41,063 nucleotides of DNA from an uncultured bacterium (GCA_905215345.1 CAJMPR010000029.1:1-41063); one strand, 5' to 3'. Counted from the stretch's first letter, positions 7,794-16,569 are shown. Numbers and translations: made by a program. Notes: generated by a model from the sequence alone, not told the origin.

Positions 7794-9027
7794 GTGTCGA
7801 GAGATAATCCTCTGCAAACATTTCGTTTGCCACTTCCAATAAGATTTCCGGAGTAAGTTGTTCAATACGCCGGAACACCGCCTCGGAAGTTTCGTATTTG
7901 TTATAATGAAGAAAAGTCTTTGCCATGCCAAGAGCATTATTCTCATTATTATCCGAAGCAACACCAATTTGCCCGATGAGTTGTTTCCGGGCAGCTATCA
8001 GTTGTGAGGATGTCATTTTAACATCCCGCATACGTTTCAGTTCTTTATAAACCAAACGGGTGCATAAATCAGCATCTTCGGGGTCACAGCCAAAGTAAAT
8101 ACAGAAAGCACCTGTATCGGTATAGGAAGTAATATTGGACTCCACATTATAAACCAAACCGCGACGCTCCCGCATGGAGACATTTAAACGGCTGTTCATA
8201 CCCGGACCACCCAAAATATTATTCAGCAGATAAAGTGCCGTCCGCTTATCCTCATAAGCATTATATCCCCGGCTACCAATCATGACATGTGCCTGATGAG
8301 TGTCCTTATGCAGAACAAGTTTTTTGGGAGCATAAAGAGGAGGAGGCATACGATGATTATCCACAGAAACGGCAGGAATATCTCCCAATAGTTTCTCGCC
8401 CCAACGTACCACTTGCCTGAAATCCAGATTACCCAACACAAAGAAAACCATATTCCCCGAATGATAGAAACGGGAAGTGAAAGCCGCTGCATCCTCGCTA
8501 CGGAACATTTTCAACTGTTCGGGATTACCGAGAATATTACGTCCCAAGGGATGTCCGCGGAATATCAAATCCTCGAAATCATCGAAAATCAATTCGGACG
8601 GATTATCTTCATATGACTGTATCTCGTCTATGATAACCTCGGTTTCCTTTTCTATCTCCCGCTCCGGAAATGTAGAATGAAATACAATATCCGTCAGTAG
8701 TTCAAAGGCACGCCCGAAGTGTTCGGTAAGGAAAGCAGAGTAAATCACCGTTTCTTCCTTATTGGTATAGGCATTCAAGTCTCCCCCTACATTTTCCATA
8801 CGGTTCAGGATATGCCATGCTTTCCGCTTTTTAGTTCCCTTAAAGATAAGGTGCTCTACAAAATGCGCCATACCTTGTTCATTCTCAAGTTCATCACGCG
8901 TACCGGCATCTACCGCAAATCCACAATAAGCCACCTTAGAAAGTGACGGTTCATGGATAATACGTAACCCGTTAGGCAATGTATACATATTATATCGTGA
9001 CGGCATTTCTTCTATTAACTTCTTCAT
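7780..9027 (-). CDS. M16-family zinc metallopeptidase
   Basis: A 415-residue M16 peptidase. The inverted zinc motif HFVEH (His55, Glu58, His59) is followed by the second-helix EKETEVIIDEI segment, which supplies the third ligand. The downstream domain has the family's RRGLVYNVES motif. No signal peptide is seen, so it is probably cytoplasmic. The length matches the single-chain processing-peptidase group (PqqL/YmxG-like). The ATG at 9027 (MKKLIEEMPSRYN) is preferred over a TTG 30 nt upstream, because that TTG overlaps the -7 box at 9055-9062. It is convergent with queH, with a 14-nt overlap, and divergent from the kdsD-like gene. Confidence 0.9.
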   Translation of the reverse strand: MKKLIEEMPSRYNMYTLPNGLRIIHEPSLSKVAYCGFAVDAGTRDELENEQGMAHFVEHLIFKGTKKRKAWHILNRMENVGGDLNAYTNKEETVIYSAFLTEHFGRAFELLTDIVFHSTFPEREIEKETEVIIDEIQSYEDNPSELIFDDFEDLIFRGHPLGRNILGNPEQLKMFRSEDAAAFTSRFYHSGNMVFFVLGNLDFRQVVRWGEKLLGDIPAVSVDNHRMPPPLYAPKKLVLHKDTHQAHVMIGSRGYNAYEDKRTALYLLNNILGGPGMNSRLNVSMRERRGLVYNVESNITSYTDTGAFCIYFGCDPEDADLCTRLVYKELKRMRDVKMTSSQLIAARKQLIGQIGVASDNNENNALGMAKTFLHYNKYETSEAVFRRIEQLTPEILLEVANEMFAEDYLSTLIYQ

Positions 9028-9054
9028 TCTTACGTTCCAAACAATTTGCGAGCG

Positions 9055-9062
9055 CAAAAATA
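9055..9062 (-). promoter_or_regulatory. -7 box for the M16 peptidase gene
   Basis: The - strand reads TATTTTTG (TAnnTTTG), 27 nt before the ATG at 9027. It excludes the TTG codon at 9057-9055 as a start. Confidence 0.65.
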
Positions 9063-9074
9063 CAATAAAACTTA

Positions 9075-9104
9075 TTGCCGTTTATGGAAAATTACAGATA
9101 TTTG
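9075..9104 (+). promoter_or_regulatory. Promoter of the kdsD-like gene
   Basis: A -33 TTG at 9075-9077 is separated by 19 nt from GATATTTG at 9097-9104 (one mismatch to TAnnTTTG). The expected transcript start is about 9111. It therefore supports the ATG at 9129 rather than the in-frame ATG at 9084. Confidence 0.5.
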
Positions 9105-9128
9105 CAAAATACTAATGTGATTAAAAAG

Positions 9129-9734
9129 ATGATAGAATCCATTCAAGAGCTGTTGCAGAAAGAAGCACAAGCGGTATTGAACATCCCAGTAACGGACGCA
9201 TACGAAAAAGCCGTAGAGCTTATCGTAGAACAAATACACCGTAAAAAAGGCAAATTGGTAACTTCCGGGATGGGAAAAGCCGGGCAGATAGCGATGAACA
9301 TCGCTACTACTTTCTGTTCCACAGGCATTCCATCCGTTTTTTTGCATCCCAGTGAAGCGCAACACGGTGACCTCGGTATATTACAGGAAAACGATTTATT
9401 ACTCCTCATTTCCAACTCTGGTAAAACACGTGAAATCGTGGAATTGACGCAATTGGCGCACAACCTGAATCCACATTTGAAGTTTATCGTCATCACCGGA
9501 AACCCGGACAGCCCTTTGGCACATGAATCAGATGTATGCCTCAGCACAGGAAAGCCCAAAGAGGTTTGCTCACTGGGCATGACTCCCACTACCTCGACCA
9601 CTGTTATGACTGTTATCGGTGATATTCTGGTAGTACAGACCATGAAAGAGACCGGATTCACTATCGAAGACTACTCCAAGCGCCATCATGGAGGTTACCT
9701 CGGAGAAAAATCAAGATCGTTATGCGTAAAGTAA
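9129..9734 (+). CDS. kdsD: KdsD/GutQ-type sugar-phosphate isomerase (SIS domain only)
   Basis: A single SIS-domain protein of 201 residues that lacks the CBS pair found in E. coli KdsD. SIS landmarks: TSGMGKAGQIAMNIATTF, HPSEAQHGDLG, ISNSGKTREIVELT and LGMTPTTSTT. The family converts ribulose 5-phosphate to arabinose 5-phosphate, the first committed precursor of Kdo for lipid A glycolipids. The short CBS-less form is usual in Bacteroides. The start at 9129 (MIESIQELLQ) is preferred because the promoter elements at 9075-9104 would lie inside a longer gene; an ATG at 9084 would add 15 residues. Its last 13 nt overlap the PfkB-type kinase gene, so the two are probably translationally coupled. 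Confidence 0.85.
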   Translation: MIESIQELLQKEAQAVLNIPVTDAYEKAVELIVEQIHRKKGKLVTSGMGKAGQIAMNIATTFCSTGIPSVFLHPSEAQHGDLGILQENDLLLLISNSGKTREIVELTQLAHNLNPHLKFIVITGNPDSPLAHESDVCLSTGKPKEVCSLGMTPTTSTTVMTVIGDILVVQTMKETGFTIEDYSKRHHGGYLGEKSRSLCVK

Positions 9735-10648
9735 TTGGCATTGGAGAAACTATATTAGACATTATCTTTCGTGATGAACAGCCCACGGTTGCCGTGCCGG
9801 GTGGTTCGGTATTTAACGGAATCGTTTCACTGGGACGTACCGGCATTCCTATTTGCTTTATCAGTGAAACAGGTAATGATCGCGTAGGTAATATCATCCT
9901 CCGCTTCATGCGCGACAACAATATCTCTACAGATCATATCAATGTGTTTCCGGATGGTAAGTCACCTGTATCACTCGCCTTCCTGAATGACAAGAGTGAT
10001 GCGGAATACATCTTTTACAAAGACTATCCCAAACAACGTCTGGATGTTATTTACCCGCAGATAAATGAAGATGATATTGTTGTTATAGGTTCCTATTACG
10101 CACTGAACCCGGTGCTTCGTGAGAAGGTAGTGGAATTGCTTGAACAGGCACGTGAGAAGAAAGCGATTATCTATTATGATCCCAATTTCCGCTCTTCTCA
10201 CAAGGACGAAGCTATAAAATTAGCTTCTACCATCATAGAGAATCTGGAATATGCCGACATTGTTCGCGGTTCACAGGAAGACTTCTTTTACATGTATAAC
10301 CTACGTGATGCCGATAAAATATACAAGGACAAAATCAAATTCTATTGTCCCAACTTCCTGTGCACAGCCGGATCGGAAAAGATAGCGCTACGCACCAATA
10401 CCCTCACTAAAGAGTATGATATTCCACCATTGGAAGCCGTAAGTACCATTGGGGCAGGTGATAATTTCAATGCCGGTATTGTCTATGGGCTGCTGAAATA
10501 TGACATCCGCCACGAAGATTTAAACACAATAAGCGAGGCTACCTGGGACAAAATAATCCGTTATGGTATGGAGTTTGCATCCGAAGTTTGTAAAAGTTTC
10601 AACAATTCAGTTTCCAAAGAGTTTGCAGAAAAATGTAAGAAAGTATAA
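9722..10648 (+). CDS. PfkB-family carbohydrate kinase
   Basis: A 308-residue ribokinase-fold kinase. The N-terminal glycine-rich substrate loop is VPGGSVFNGIVSLGRTGI (25-42). The C-terminal signature STIGAGDNFNAGI contains the anion hole GAGD (244-247) with catalytic base Asp247. It phosphorylates a sugar or sugar-like substrate with ATP; the specificity is not readable, though fructokinase-like annotation is common for this group. It overlaps the isomerase gene by 13 nt, suggesting coupled expression and perhaps a linked sugar-phosphate step. Its 3' end is followed after 77 nt by an independently promoted phosphatase gene. Confidence 0.88.
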   Translation: MRKVIGIGETILDIIFRDEQPTVAVPGGSVFNGIVSLGRTGIPICFISETGNDRVGNIILRFMRDNNISTDHINVFPDGKSPVSLAFLNDKSDAEYIFYKDYPKQRLDVIYPQINEDDIVVIGSYYALNPVLREKVVELLEQAREKKAIIYYDPNFRSSHKDEAIKLASTIIENLEYADIVRGSQEDFFYMYNLRDADKIYKDKIKFYCPNFLCTAGSEKIALRTNTLTKEYDIPPLEAVSTIGAGDNFNAGIVYGLLKYDIRHEDLNTISEATWDKIIRYGMEFASEVCKSFNNSVSKEFAEKCKKV

Positions 10649-10687
10649 AACCTACATACCTTCTACACACTCTGAGATGAAAAATCA

Positions 10688-10695
10688 TATATTTG
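10688..10695 (+). promoter_or_regulatory. -7 box for the lipoprotein phosphatase gene
   Basis: TATATTTG, a full match to TAnnTTTG, 30 nt upstream of the ATG at 10726. Confidence 0.6.
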
Positions 10696-10725
10696 CTGTA
10701 AACTACTTTAGAGAGTTTACGAACT

Positions 10726-11790
10726 ATGTACAAGAATCTGTTTAACTTGTTTGCTCTGGCAGTGCTACTCCCTTCTTGCAGCGGCACAGCTCCCCACATA
10801 TCTATTGTATGCGAAGAAAACAATGTAGGAAACAGCATTGTTAAATGGGAAATGGCTCCTCTTATCAAGGGGAATGTCAAAGTCTATGCCTCTACAGATC
10901 CGAACTCTATTCCGGAAGATGCTCCTGTTGCTATGGCCAATATTTCGGACCAAAAGATGACTATCATTACGGACGATCCTACCAAACGGTATTATTACAC
11001 CCTCCTATTCGGAGATAAATATCGTGTAAAAATCGCCACCCGCAACATCAACATACCCGGCATACAGAATTTCCGTGATTTAGGCGGTTATCCCTCCTAT
11101 TCCACCAAAAAACAGACACGTTGGGGCATGTTATACCGTTCGGCAGAGATAGACAGCCTGGAATGCTGTTCACGTAAGGAACTAAAGAATATCGGTATAA
11201 AAACCATCATCGACCTGCGGGCTACTTCTGAAGTGAACAAACAGAATCCCCTGCAAAAAGAATTTAATATCGTTCATATTCCCATTGCCACCGGAGATAT
11301 GGAAGATATACTGAAAGGAATACAGGAACAAAAAATAAAAAGTGATACGGTTTACCGGATGGTTGAACAGATGAATCGTGACCTGATAGATAAATACACC
11401 AAAGAATATCGGCAAATTTTCGAAATCTTACTGGATAAGAACAGTTATCCGGTCGTTATTCATTGTTCTTCAGGTAAAGGACGTACAGGAATTGTATCCG
11501 CTTTGATACTTGCCGCACTGGGAGTTAATGAAGATATCATCATGGAGGACTACCGCCTCAGCAATGATTATTTCAATATTCCAAGCGCTTCCAAATATGC
11601 TTATCAACTTCCAACGCGTTCACAAGAAGCCATTACTACCCTATTCTCAGCACGTGAGGATTTTCTAAATGCTGCCAAAACAGAAGCCGAACGTAGATAT
11701 GGTGATGTTGAAACCTACCTGAGAAAAGGAATCGGGTTAAGCAAAGAGGAGATAAAAAGATTGCAAAGCATCCTACTGAGTGGCAAGTGA
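10726..11790 (+). CDS. Tyrosine/serine phosphatase lipoprotein with N-terminal beta-sandwich
   Basis: A 354-residue protein with a lipoprotein signal ending LLPSC (Cys18). Residues about 25-108 look like a fibronectin-III-like beta-sandwich (VKWEMAP...VKVYASTDP...YYYTLLF). The phosphatase domain begins with NFRDLGGY (115-122) and contains IHCSSGKGRTG, the Cys-X5-Arg loop with Cys247 and Arg253. This combination matches the Y_phosphatase3 group (PF13350-like). The lipid anchor places the enzyme in the periplasm or on the outer membrane, where the substrate could be a phosphorylated glycan, lipid or protein; the family does not settle which. It is transcribed from its own -7 box. Confidence 0.88.
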   Translation: MYKNLFNLFALAVLLPSCSGTAPHISIVCEENNVGNSIVKWEMAPLIKGNVKVYASTDPNSIPEDAPVAMANISDQKMTIITDDPTKRYYYTLLFGDKYRVKIATRNINIPGIQNFRDLGGYPSYSTKKQTRWGMLYRSAEIDSLECCSRKELKNIGIKTIIDLRATSEVNKQNPLQKEFNIVHIPIATGDMEDILKGIQEQKIKSDTVYRMVEQMNRDLIDKYTKEYRQIFEILLDKNSYPVVIHCSSGKGRTGIVSALILAALGVNEDIIMEDYRLSNDYFNIPSASKYAYQLPTRSQEAITTLFSAREDFLNAAKTEAERRYGDVETYLRKGIGLSKEEIKRLQSILLSGK

Positions 11791-11878
11791 TAAGCCATTA
11801 GTGACTACTATATCATAAATATTATATGTAAACATCAATAAATCACTAATATCTAATCACTAATCACTAAAAAACTCT

Positions 11879-11886
11879 TATCTTTG
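11879..11886 (+). promoter_or_regulatory. -7 box for the DEAD-box helicase gene
   Basis: TATCTTTG, a full match to TAnnTTTG, 30 nt upstream of the ATG at 11917. The region just before it (11797-11870) has several copies of TCACTAA and one inverted TTAGTGA, which may form a weak hairpin after the phosphatase gene. Confidence 0.65.
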
Positions 11887-11916
11887 TGCCCGAATATAAA
11901 GATATACAAAGATTTA

Positions 11917-13893
11917 ATGAAGACATTTGAAGAGCTGGGCTTGTCGCCGGAGATACGCCGAGCCATTGAAGAAATGGGATATGAGAGTCCCATGCCGGTA
12001 CAAGAGGAAGTAATCCCTTACCTTTTGGGAGAAAATAACGATGTAGTAGCACTGGCACAAACAGGAACAGGAAAGACCGCAGCGTTCGGTCTGCCGCTTA
12101 TACAAAAAATTAACGTCAACAACAGAATTCCCCAATCACTTATACTTTGTCCTACCCGCGAACTTTGTTTGCAGATAGCAGGCGACTTGAATGATTATTC
12201 CAAATACATTGATGGATTGAGAGTATTGCCCGTATATGGAGGCTCTTCCATTGAAAGCCAGATACGCGCTTTGAAACGAGGTGTACATATTATTGTAGCC
12301 ACCCCGGGACGATTGCTCGACCTGATGGAACGTAAAACAGTTTCTCTCTCCACTATCCAGAACGTAGTAATGGACGAAGCGGACGAAATGTTGAATATGG
12401 GTTTCACCGACAGCATCAATGCCATCCTTGCCGATGTTCCGCAAGAACGTAACACGCTGCTGTTCTCTGCTACGATGAGTCCTGAGATTGCACGTATTTC
12501 CAAGAAATATCTGCATGACGCCAAGGAAATCACTATCGGGCGCAAAAATGAGAGTACCAGTAACGTGAAACATGTAGTGTTTACTGTTCATGCCAAAGAT
12601 AAATATGCTGCTCTGAAGCGCATAGTGGATTATTATCCGCAGGTTTACGGTATCATTTTCTGCCGTACCCGTAAAGAAACGCAGGAGATTGCCGACAAAC
12701 TGATGCAGGAAGGTTATAGCGCAGACTCTTTACATGGCGAATTAAGCCAGGCACAGCGCGATGCCGTAATGCAGAAATTCCGCATCCGTAACCTGCAATT
12801 GTTAGTAGCCACAGACGTCGCCGCACGCGGCTTGGACGTGGACGACCTGACACACGTCATTAACTACGGTTTACCCGATGATACTGAAAGTTATACTCAC
12901 CGAAGCGGACGTACAGGACGTGCCGGAAAAACGGGTACATCTATCGCTATTATCAACTTGCGCGAAAAAGGCAAGATGCGTGAGATAGAACGCATCATCG
13001 GCAAGAAATTCGAGCAAGGAGTGATGCCTACCGCCAAACAGATTTGTGAGAAACAACTTCTGAAGGTAATCGACGAACTGGAGAAGGTAAAAGTAAACGA
13101 AGAAGATATGGCCGGCTTCATGCCCGATATCTATCGTAAACTGGACTGGTTGAGCAAGGAAGACCTTATTAAGCGTATGGTATCGCACGAGTTTAACCGC
13201 TTTGCCGAATATTACCGTGACCGTGAAGAAATAGAGATTGCTACCGGCAGCGAACGCGGTGGAAGAGAAGGAGAGCGTAGAGACCGAAGAGATGGCAGAG
13301 AGGGAGGAAACCGTCAGGCGCAACCGGGTTATAAACGTCTATTTATTAACTTGGGAAAGATGGATAACTTCTTCCCCAGCGAACTTATCGGACTGCTGAA
13401 CAAGAATACCCGTGATCGTATTGAGTTGGGACGCATTGACCTGATGCAGAAATTTTCTTTCTTCGAAGTAGAAGAAAAAGAAGCTACTAACGTTGTAAAA
13501 GCTCTGAATCGCGCTAACTGGAATGGTCGCAAAGTATCCGTAGAAATTGCCGGAGAAGAAGAAAAAGGCAACTCAAGAGGTGGACGCAGAAGCGAAAGTG
13601 GCAATAGCTATGGCAAAAAAGAGTTTGGCGACAAGAAGCGTGGCGGTTATAAAGATGACAAGCGTAGCGAGAGCAGTAATAGACGCAACAGCAGATCTGA
13701 AAGCATGCCTGCCGACAAGAAGAAAGATAAACCCAGTCGTGAAGAACGCGGCTATACCAAGTCGCGCGGCAAGAAAGACGACTGGCAACAGTTCTTCCAG
13801 AACGACAATGATAAAGGCAACAAAAACTTGCAAGGTTCCGAGCCTGATTTCAGCGAAGAAGGCTGGGCAAGACGGTCACCGAAGAAAAAATGA
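11917..13893 (+). CDS. deaD: DEAD-box ATP-dependent RNA helicase (DeaD/CsdA type)
   Basis: A 658-residue helicase. It opens with an Aro/Q-motif (FEELGLS...PMPVQEEV), then AQTGTGKT (47-54), PTRE (79-82), TPGR (129-132), DEAD (153-156) and SAT (185-187). The RecA-2 domain carries ARGLDVDD and HRSGRTGRAGKTG. A DbpA-type RNA-binding domain follows (about 470-550, KRLFINLGKMDNFFPSELIGLL), then a basic, Arg/Gly/Ser/Lys-rich tail. The layout matches DeaD/CsdA helicases, which remodel structured RNA during ribosome assembly and cold adaptation. The ATG at 11917 is chosen because an upstream in-frame TTG at 11884 lies in the -7 box. Confidence 0.94.
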   Translation: MKTFEELGLSPEIRRAIEEMGYESPMPVQEEVIPYLLGENNDVVALAQTGTGKTAAFGLPLIQKINVNNRIPQSLILCPTRELCLQIAGDLNDYSKYIDGLRVLPVYGGSSIESQIRALKRGVHIIVATPGRLLDLMERKTVSLSTIQNVVMDEADEMLNMGFTDSINAILADVPQERNTLLFSATMSPEIARISKKYLHDAKEITIGRKNESTSNVKHVVFTVHAKDKYAALKRIVDYYPQVYGIIFCRTRKETQEIADKLMQEGYSADSLHGELSQAQRDAVMQKFRIRNLQLLVATDVAARGLDVDDLTHVINYGLPDDTESYTHRSGRTGRAGKTGTSIAIINLREKGKMREIERIIGKKFEQGVMPTAKQICEKQLLKVIDELEKVKVNEEDMAGFMPDIYRKLDWLSKEDLIKRMVSHEFNRFAEYYRDREEIEIATGSERGGREGERRDRRDGREGGNRQAQPGYKRLFINLGKMDNFFPSELIGLLNKNTRDRIELGRIDLMQKFSFFEVEEKEATNVVKALNRANWNGRKVSVEIAGEEEKGNSRGGRRSESGNSYGKKEFGDKKRGGYKDDKRSESSNRRNSRSESMPADKKKDKPSREERGYTKSRGKKDDWQQFFQNDNDKGNKNLQGSEPDFSEEGWARRSPKKK

Positions 13894-13899
13894 TAGAAA

Positions 13900-13990
13900 G
13901 ATAAAGATAGTAGAATGGTAAAATGATGAGATGATAAAATGTTTAGAAATCACTCTATCATTTTACCATTTTATCATCTCATCACTCTGC
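13900..13990. repeat. Inverted octamer-repeat element after the helicase gene
   Basis: A run of ATGRTRAR-like octamers (ATGGTAAA, ATGATGAG, ATGATAAA) is mirrored on the other side. The perfect 18-bp inner stem is TGATGAGATGATAAAATG at 13924-13941 with its complement at 13967-13984, around a 25-nt loop. A related element lies at 18957-19028. It may act as a terminator for the helicase gene, though no clean T-run follows. Confidence 0.7.
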
Positions 13991-14002
13991 CACTATTATT
14001 GT

Positions 14003-14869
14003 ATGAACAAGCTAAACGGTTTTTTATACGGCCTATTGTCTTCCGCGAGCTTCGGGCTCATCCCGTTGTTCACGATACCTGCCATGCATCAGGGAATGGA
14101 GTTCTGGTCCATCCTGTTTTATCGTTTCCTATTCGCCATGCTGGCACTTGCCGGCATATTATTACTCGACAAGCAGTCTTTCTATATCCGTAGAAAAGAG
14201 ATATTACCGCTTATACTGTTGGCATGTCTCTATGACAGCTCGGCAGTATTCCTTTTTTGGGGATACCAATTCATGGCGAGCGGAGTAGCTACTACGATTC
14301 ACTTCATGTATCCGGTACTTACCACCCTCATTATGATGATTTTCTTTCATGAAAAGAAATCATTCTGGAGAATGGGAGCCATTGCACTCGCAATAGGAGG
14401 TGTCTTTTTCCTTTCAAATGGGGATAGCACCGGAAGTGTCACCTGGCTTGGAATATTTATTGTTTTGATTTCTGCGCTCGGTTACGCCCTTTACCTGGTC
14501 ACGGTAAGCCAGCTGAAAAATCTCGAAATGAAGGGGCTTAAAATGACATTTTACGTCTTTTTGTTTGGCGGTATTCTGCTCTTTACCGGAATGGTGATAA
14601 GCGACATTGGCCTCCAAGCCATACCCGACCGTATCACATTGGGAAATCTAGTAATGCTGGCACTGGTCCCTACCGTAATCTCCAACCTGGCTCTAGTACG
14701 TGCCATCAAGAATATAGGCTCCACATTAACCTCGGTTTTAGGAGCTATGGAGCCGGTAACTGCTGTTGGTGTAGGCATCCTCATATTCGGGGAACCGTTC
14801 ACAAGCGGCATAGCTCTGGGCATTCTGCTTATTATATCCGCAGTAATCATCATTATCCTAAAACGATAA
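14003..14869 (+). CDS. EamA-family (DMT superfamily) transporter
   Basis: A 288-residue integral membrane protein with about ten transmembrane helices in two repeated halves, as in the EamA drug/metabolite transporters. The first half opens FLYGLLSSASFGLIPLFTIPAMHQG. The second ends in the family-typical GSTLTSVLGAMEPVTAVGVGILIFGE. The substrate is unknown. The start at MNKLNGFLYG is chosen because it begins right at the first helix. A TATTATTG at 13994-14001 (one mismatch to the -7 consensus) lies only 1 nt upstream, so the promoter is uncertain. It converges on dps, and a bidirectional hairpin separates them. Confidence 0.88.
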   Translation: MNKLNGFLYGLLSSASFGLIPLFTIPAMHQGMEFWSILFYRFLFAMLALAGILLLDKQSFYIRRKEILPLILLACLYDSSAVFLFWGYQFMASGVATTIHFMYPVLTTLIMMIFFHEKKSFWRMGAIALAIGGVFFLSNGDSTGSVTWLGIFIVLISALGYALYLVTVSQLKNLEMKGLKMTFYVFLFGGILLFTGMVISDIGLQAIPDRITLGNLVMLALVPTVISNLALVRAIKNIGSTLTSVLGAMEPVTAVGVGILIFGEPFTSGIALGILLIISAVIIIILKR

Positions 14870-14875
14870 TAAAAG

Positions 14876-14918
14876 AATGGGGTGATAAAACAGTACATCA
14901 CCATTTTACCACCCCATT
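14876..14918. terminator. Bidirectional terminator between the EamA gene and dps
   Basis: The stem AATGGGGTGATAAAA (14876-14890) pairs with TTTTACCACCCCATT (14904-14918) with one mismatch, around a 13-nt loop. On the - strand a T-rich tract (CTTTTATT) follows; on the + strand the arm itself is T-rich. It lies in the 65-bp gap between convergent genes. Confidence 0.75.
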
Positions 14919-14934
14919 ATAATATCAGCCTATC

Positions 14935-15423
14935 TTACTTCTCGCAACTCTTGGTACTGAAAGCAACAAGCATCCAAATCATCTTTTCCTGTTCTTTCAA
15001 GTAACCGGTCAGTAAGTCTGCAGTAGCGTCATCGTTAGCTTCATTAGCTAGCTCAATTACTTTTCTTTCTTCACCGATAAGGTAACCATAGGTTTCAAGA
15101 ATATGGTCTACAGCCTCACCGCCACAAGATATACCGGAGATTTCTTTCACTTTAGCAACTTTCAGGTACTGGCTGAACTTATTTTCGGGAGCACCACCCA
15201 GCATCAGGATACGTTCTGCAATTTCATCTACCTTTTCGGCAGCATCGTTATACATATCTTCAAATTTGCTATGAAGAACAAAGAATCCGTGTCCTTTAAT
15301 ATCCCAATGGAAACCACGCATATTTGTATAGTGTATCTGGAAATCCGCCAACAACTGGTGTAATGCCGATACTACGTTTGCTACTTTCTTTTCGTCTAAA
15401 TGCAAATAATCTAAAGTCTTCAT
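14935..15423 (-). CDS. dps: Dps-family ferritin-like DNA-protection protein
   Basis: A 162-residue Dps protein. The ferroxidase ligands have the classic spacing: His39, His51, Asp66 and Glu70 within GFHWDIKGHGFFVLHSKF and KVDEIAE. Dps forms a 12-subunit shell that oxidises ferrous iron with hydrogen peroxide and protects DNA. It is divergent from oxyR, with the overlapping promoter region expected for an OxyR-controlled gene. The - strand promoter is a good match (TTTG at 15577-15580, 20-nt spacer, TATCTTTG at 15549-15556). Its long leader shares a 36-38 nt module with the region upstream of ruvB. Confidence 0.95.
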   Translation of the reverse strand: MKTLDYLHLDEKKVANVVSALHQLLADFQIHYTNMRGFHWDIKGHGFFVLHSKFEDMYNDAAEKVDEIAERILMLGGAPENKFSQYLKVAKVKEISGISCGGEAVDHILETYGYLIGEERKVIELANEANDDATADLLTGYLKEQEKMIWMLVAFSTKSCEK

Positions 15424-15548
15424 AATTCTTTTATTTTAAAAGGTTCATACTAATTTTCTCTTGTTTTGTTGCAAAGAAAGTGCAAATCGAATGCATAATC
15501 AAGCAAGCTTGCTTCTGCTGAGATGCAGCCTTTCTTCGCTTTTTTGTG

Positions 15549-15580
15549 CAAAGATAAAGGCTAAACAAACGCTTGTCAAA
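15549..15580 (-). promoter_or_regulatory. dps promoter
   Basis: On the - strand, TTTG (15577-15580), a 20-nt spacer, then TATCTTTG (15549-15556) match both Bacteroides promoter elements. The leader is about 125 nt. Its start region (15522-15559) belongs to the module also found at 25261-25296. Confidence 0.75.
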
Positions 15581-15591
15581 CAGATAATTTC

Positions 15592-15599
15592 TATCTTTG
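15592..15599 (+). promoter_or_regulatory. -7 box for oxyR
   Basis: TATCTTTG, a full match, 43 nt upstream of the ATG at 15643. It sits in the dyad CTAT-N6-ATAG (15591-15604) and 11 bp from the -33 element of the divergent dps promoter. A single OxyR-bound site could therefore affect both genes. Confidence 0.55.
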
Positions 15600-15642
15600 C
15601 ATAGATTGATTCTATATATAACATTCAAAAGCCCTGTTTTCT

Positions 15643-16569
15643 ATGACTTTACAACAATTAGAATATATTCTTGCCGTCAACCAGTTCCGTCATTTTGCCA
15701 AAGCAGCCGAATATTGCCGGGTAACCCAACCTACGTTGAGTGCCATGATTCAGAAACTGGAGGAGGAACTCGATACTAAGCTATTCGACCGTAGCCAGCA
15801 ACCCGTCTGTCCTACTCCTATCGGGATTCACGTCATAGAACAAGCCCAAAAAGTGTTAGTTCAGGCAAATAGCATAAAAAACATTATAGAAGAAGAAAAA
15901 CATTCCTTGACCGGAACATTCCGCCTGGGCATACTCCCGACCATCGCTCCCTACCTTTTACCGCGTTTCTTTCCGCATCTGATGAAGAAGTATCCGCAAC
16001 TTGACATCCGGGTAGTCGAAATGAAGACGAACGATATAAAGAAGGCTCTGCATACAGGAGAAATAGACGCCGGTATCGTAGCGAGTCTGGACGGCATGGA
16101 AGATTTCCGGCAGACCACCTTATTCTATGAACAATTCTATGCTTATGTATCGCGCGAAGATGCGCTCTTTGCAAACGAGGTTATCCGTACCTCCGATTTA
16201 ACCGGAGAACAGCTTTGGTTACTGGATGAAGGCCATTGCTTCCGCGATCAATTGGTACGTTTCTGCCAGTTGAAAGCAGCCCGTGCCAGCCAGCTTGCCT
16301 ATCACCTGGGAAGTATGGAGACTTTCATGCGGATGGTAGAAAGCGGCAAAGGAGTTACCTTCATCCCCGAACTGGCTGTACTACAACTCAATGAAATACA
16401 AAAGGAGCTGGTACGCCCGTTTGCCATTCCCTGCCCTACCCGGCAAATCATTATGCTCACCAATCAGAACTTTATCCGTACTACATTACTGGAAACCATT
16501 ACCCACGAAATACTGGCCGACATACCTAAAGAGATGCTTTCTTTAAAAGCAACCCAGGTGCTCATATAG
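15643..16569 (+). CDS. oxyR: OxyR, hydrogen-peroxide-sensing LysR-type regulator
   Basis: A 308-residue LysR-family regulator with an N-terminal winged helix (LEYILAVNQFRHFAKAAEYC, then TQPTLSAMIQKLEEEL) and a periplasmic-binding-like effector domain. The redox cysteines are Cys199 (DEGHCFRDQ) and Cys208 (VRFCQ), the same spacing and positions as in E. coli OxyR. That separates it from generic LysR proteins. It sits between dps (divergent) and ahpC/ahpF (downstream, + strand), all standard OxyR targets. It has its own -7 box at 15592-15599. ahpC has a separate promoter. Confidence 0.95.
   Translation: MTLQQLEYILAVNQFRHFAKAAEYCRVTQPTLSAMIQKLEEELDTKLFDRSQQPVCPTPIGIHVIEQAQKVLVQANSIKNIIEEEKHSLTGTFRLGILPTIAPYLLPRFFPHLMKKYPQLDIRVVEMKTNDIKKALHTGEIDAGIVASLDGMEDFRQTTLFYEQFYAYVSREDALFANEVIRTSDLTGEQLWLLDEGHCFRDQLVRFCQLKAARASQLAYHLGSMETFMRMVESGKGVTFIPELAVLQLNEIQKELVRPFAIPCPTRQIIMLTNQNFIRTTLLETITHEILADIPKEMLSLKATQVLI

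Noticed and set aside
8357..8365. Perfect DnaA box TTATCCACA
   Set aside because: A single copy inside the M16 peptidase coding region with no cluster of boxes or AT-rich unwinding region, so no evidence of an origin.
9084..9128. Longer kdsD-like start at 9084
   Set aside because: A TTG-N19-GATATTTG promoter at 9075-9104 would put the transcript start downstream of 9084; it remains possible if that promoter is wrong.
9423..9438. CACGTG core in the kdsD-like gene as a parS site
   Set aside because: The flanks do not match TGTTN...AAACA and it is in coding sequence; other coding CACGTG sites fail likewise.
15591..15604. CTAT-N6-ATAG dyad at the oxyR promoter as a canonical OxyR site
   Set aside because: The E. 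coli site pattern is ATAG-N6-CTAT-N7-ATAG-N6-CTAT; here the order and spacing do not fit, so it is kept only as a note.
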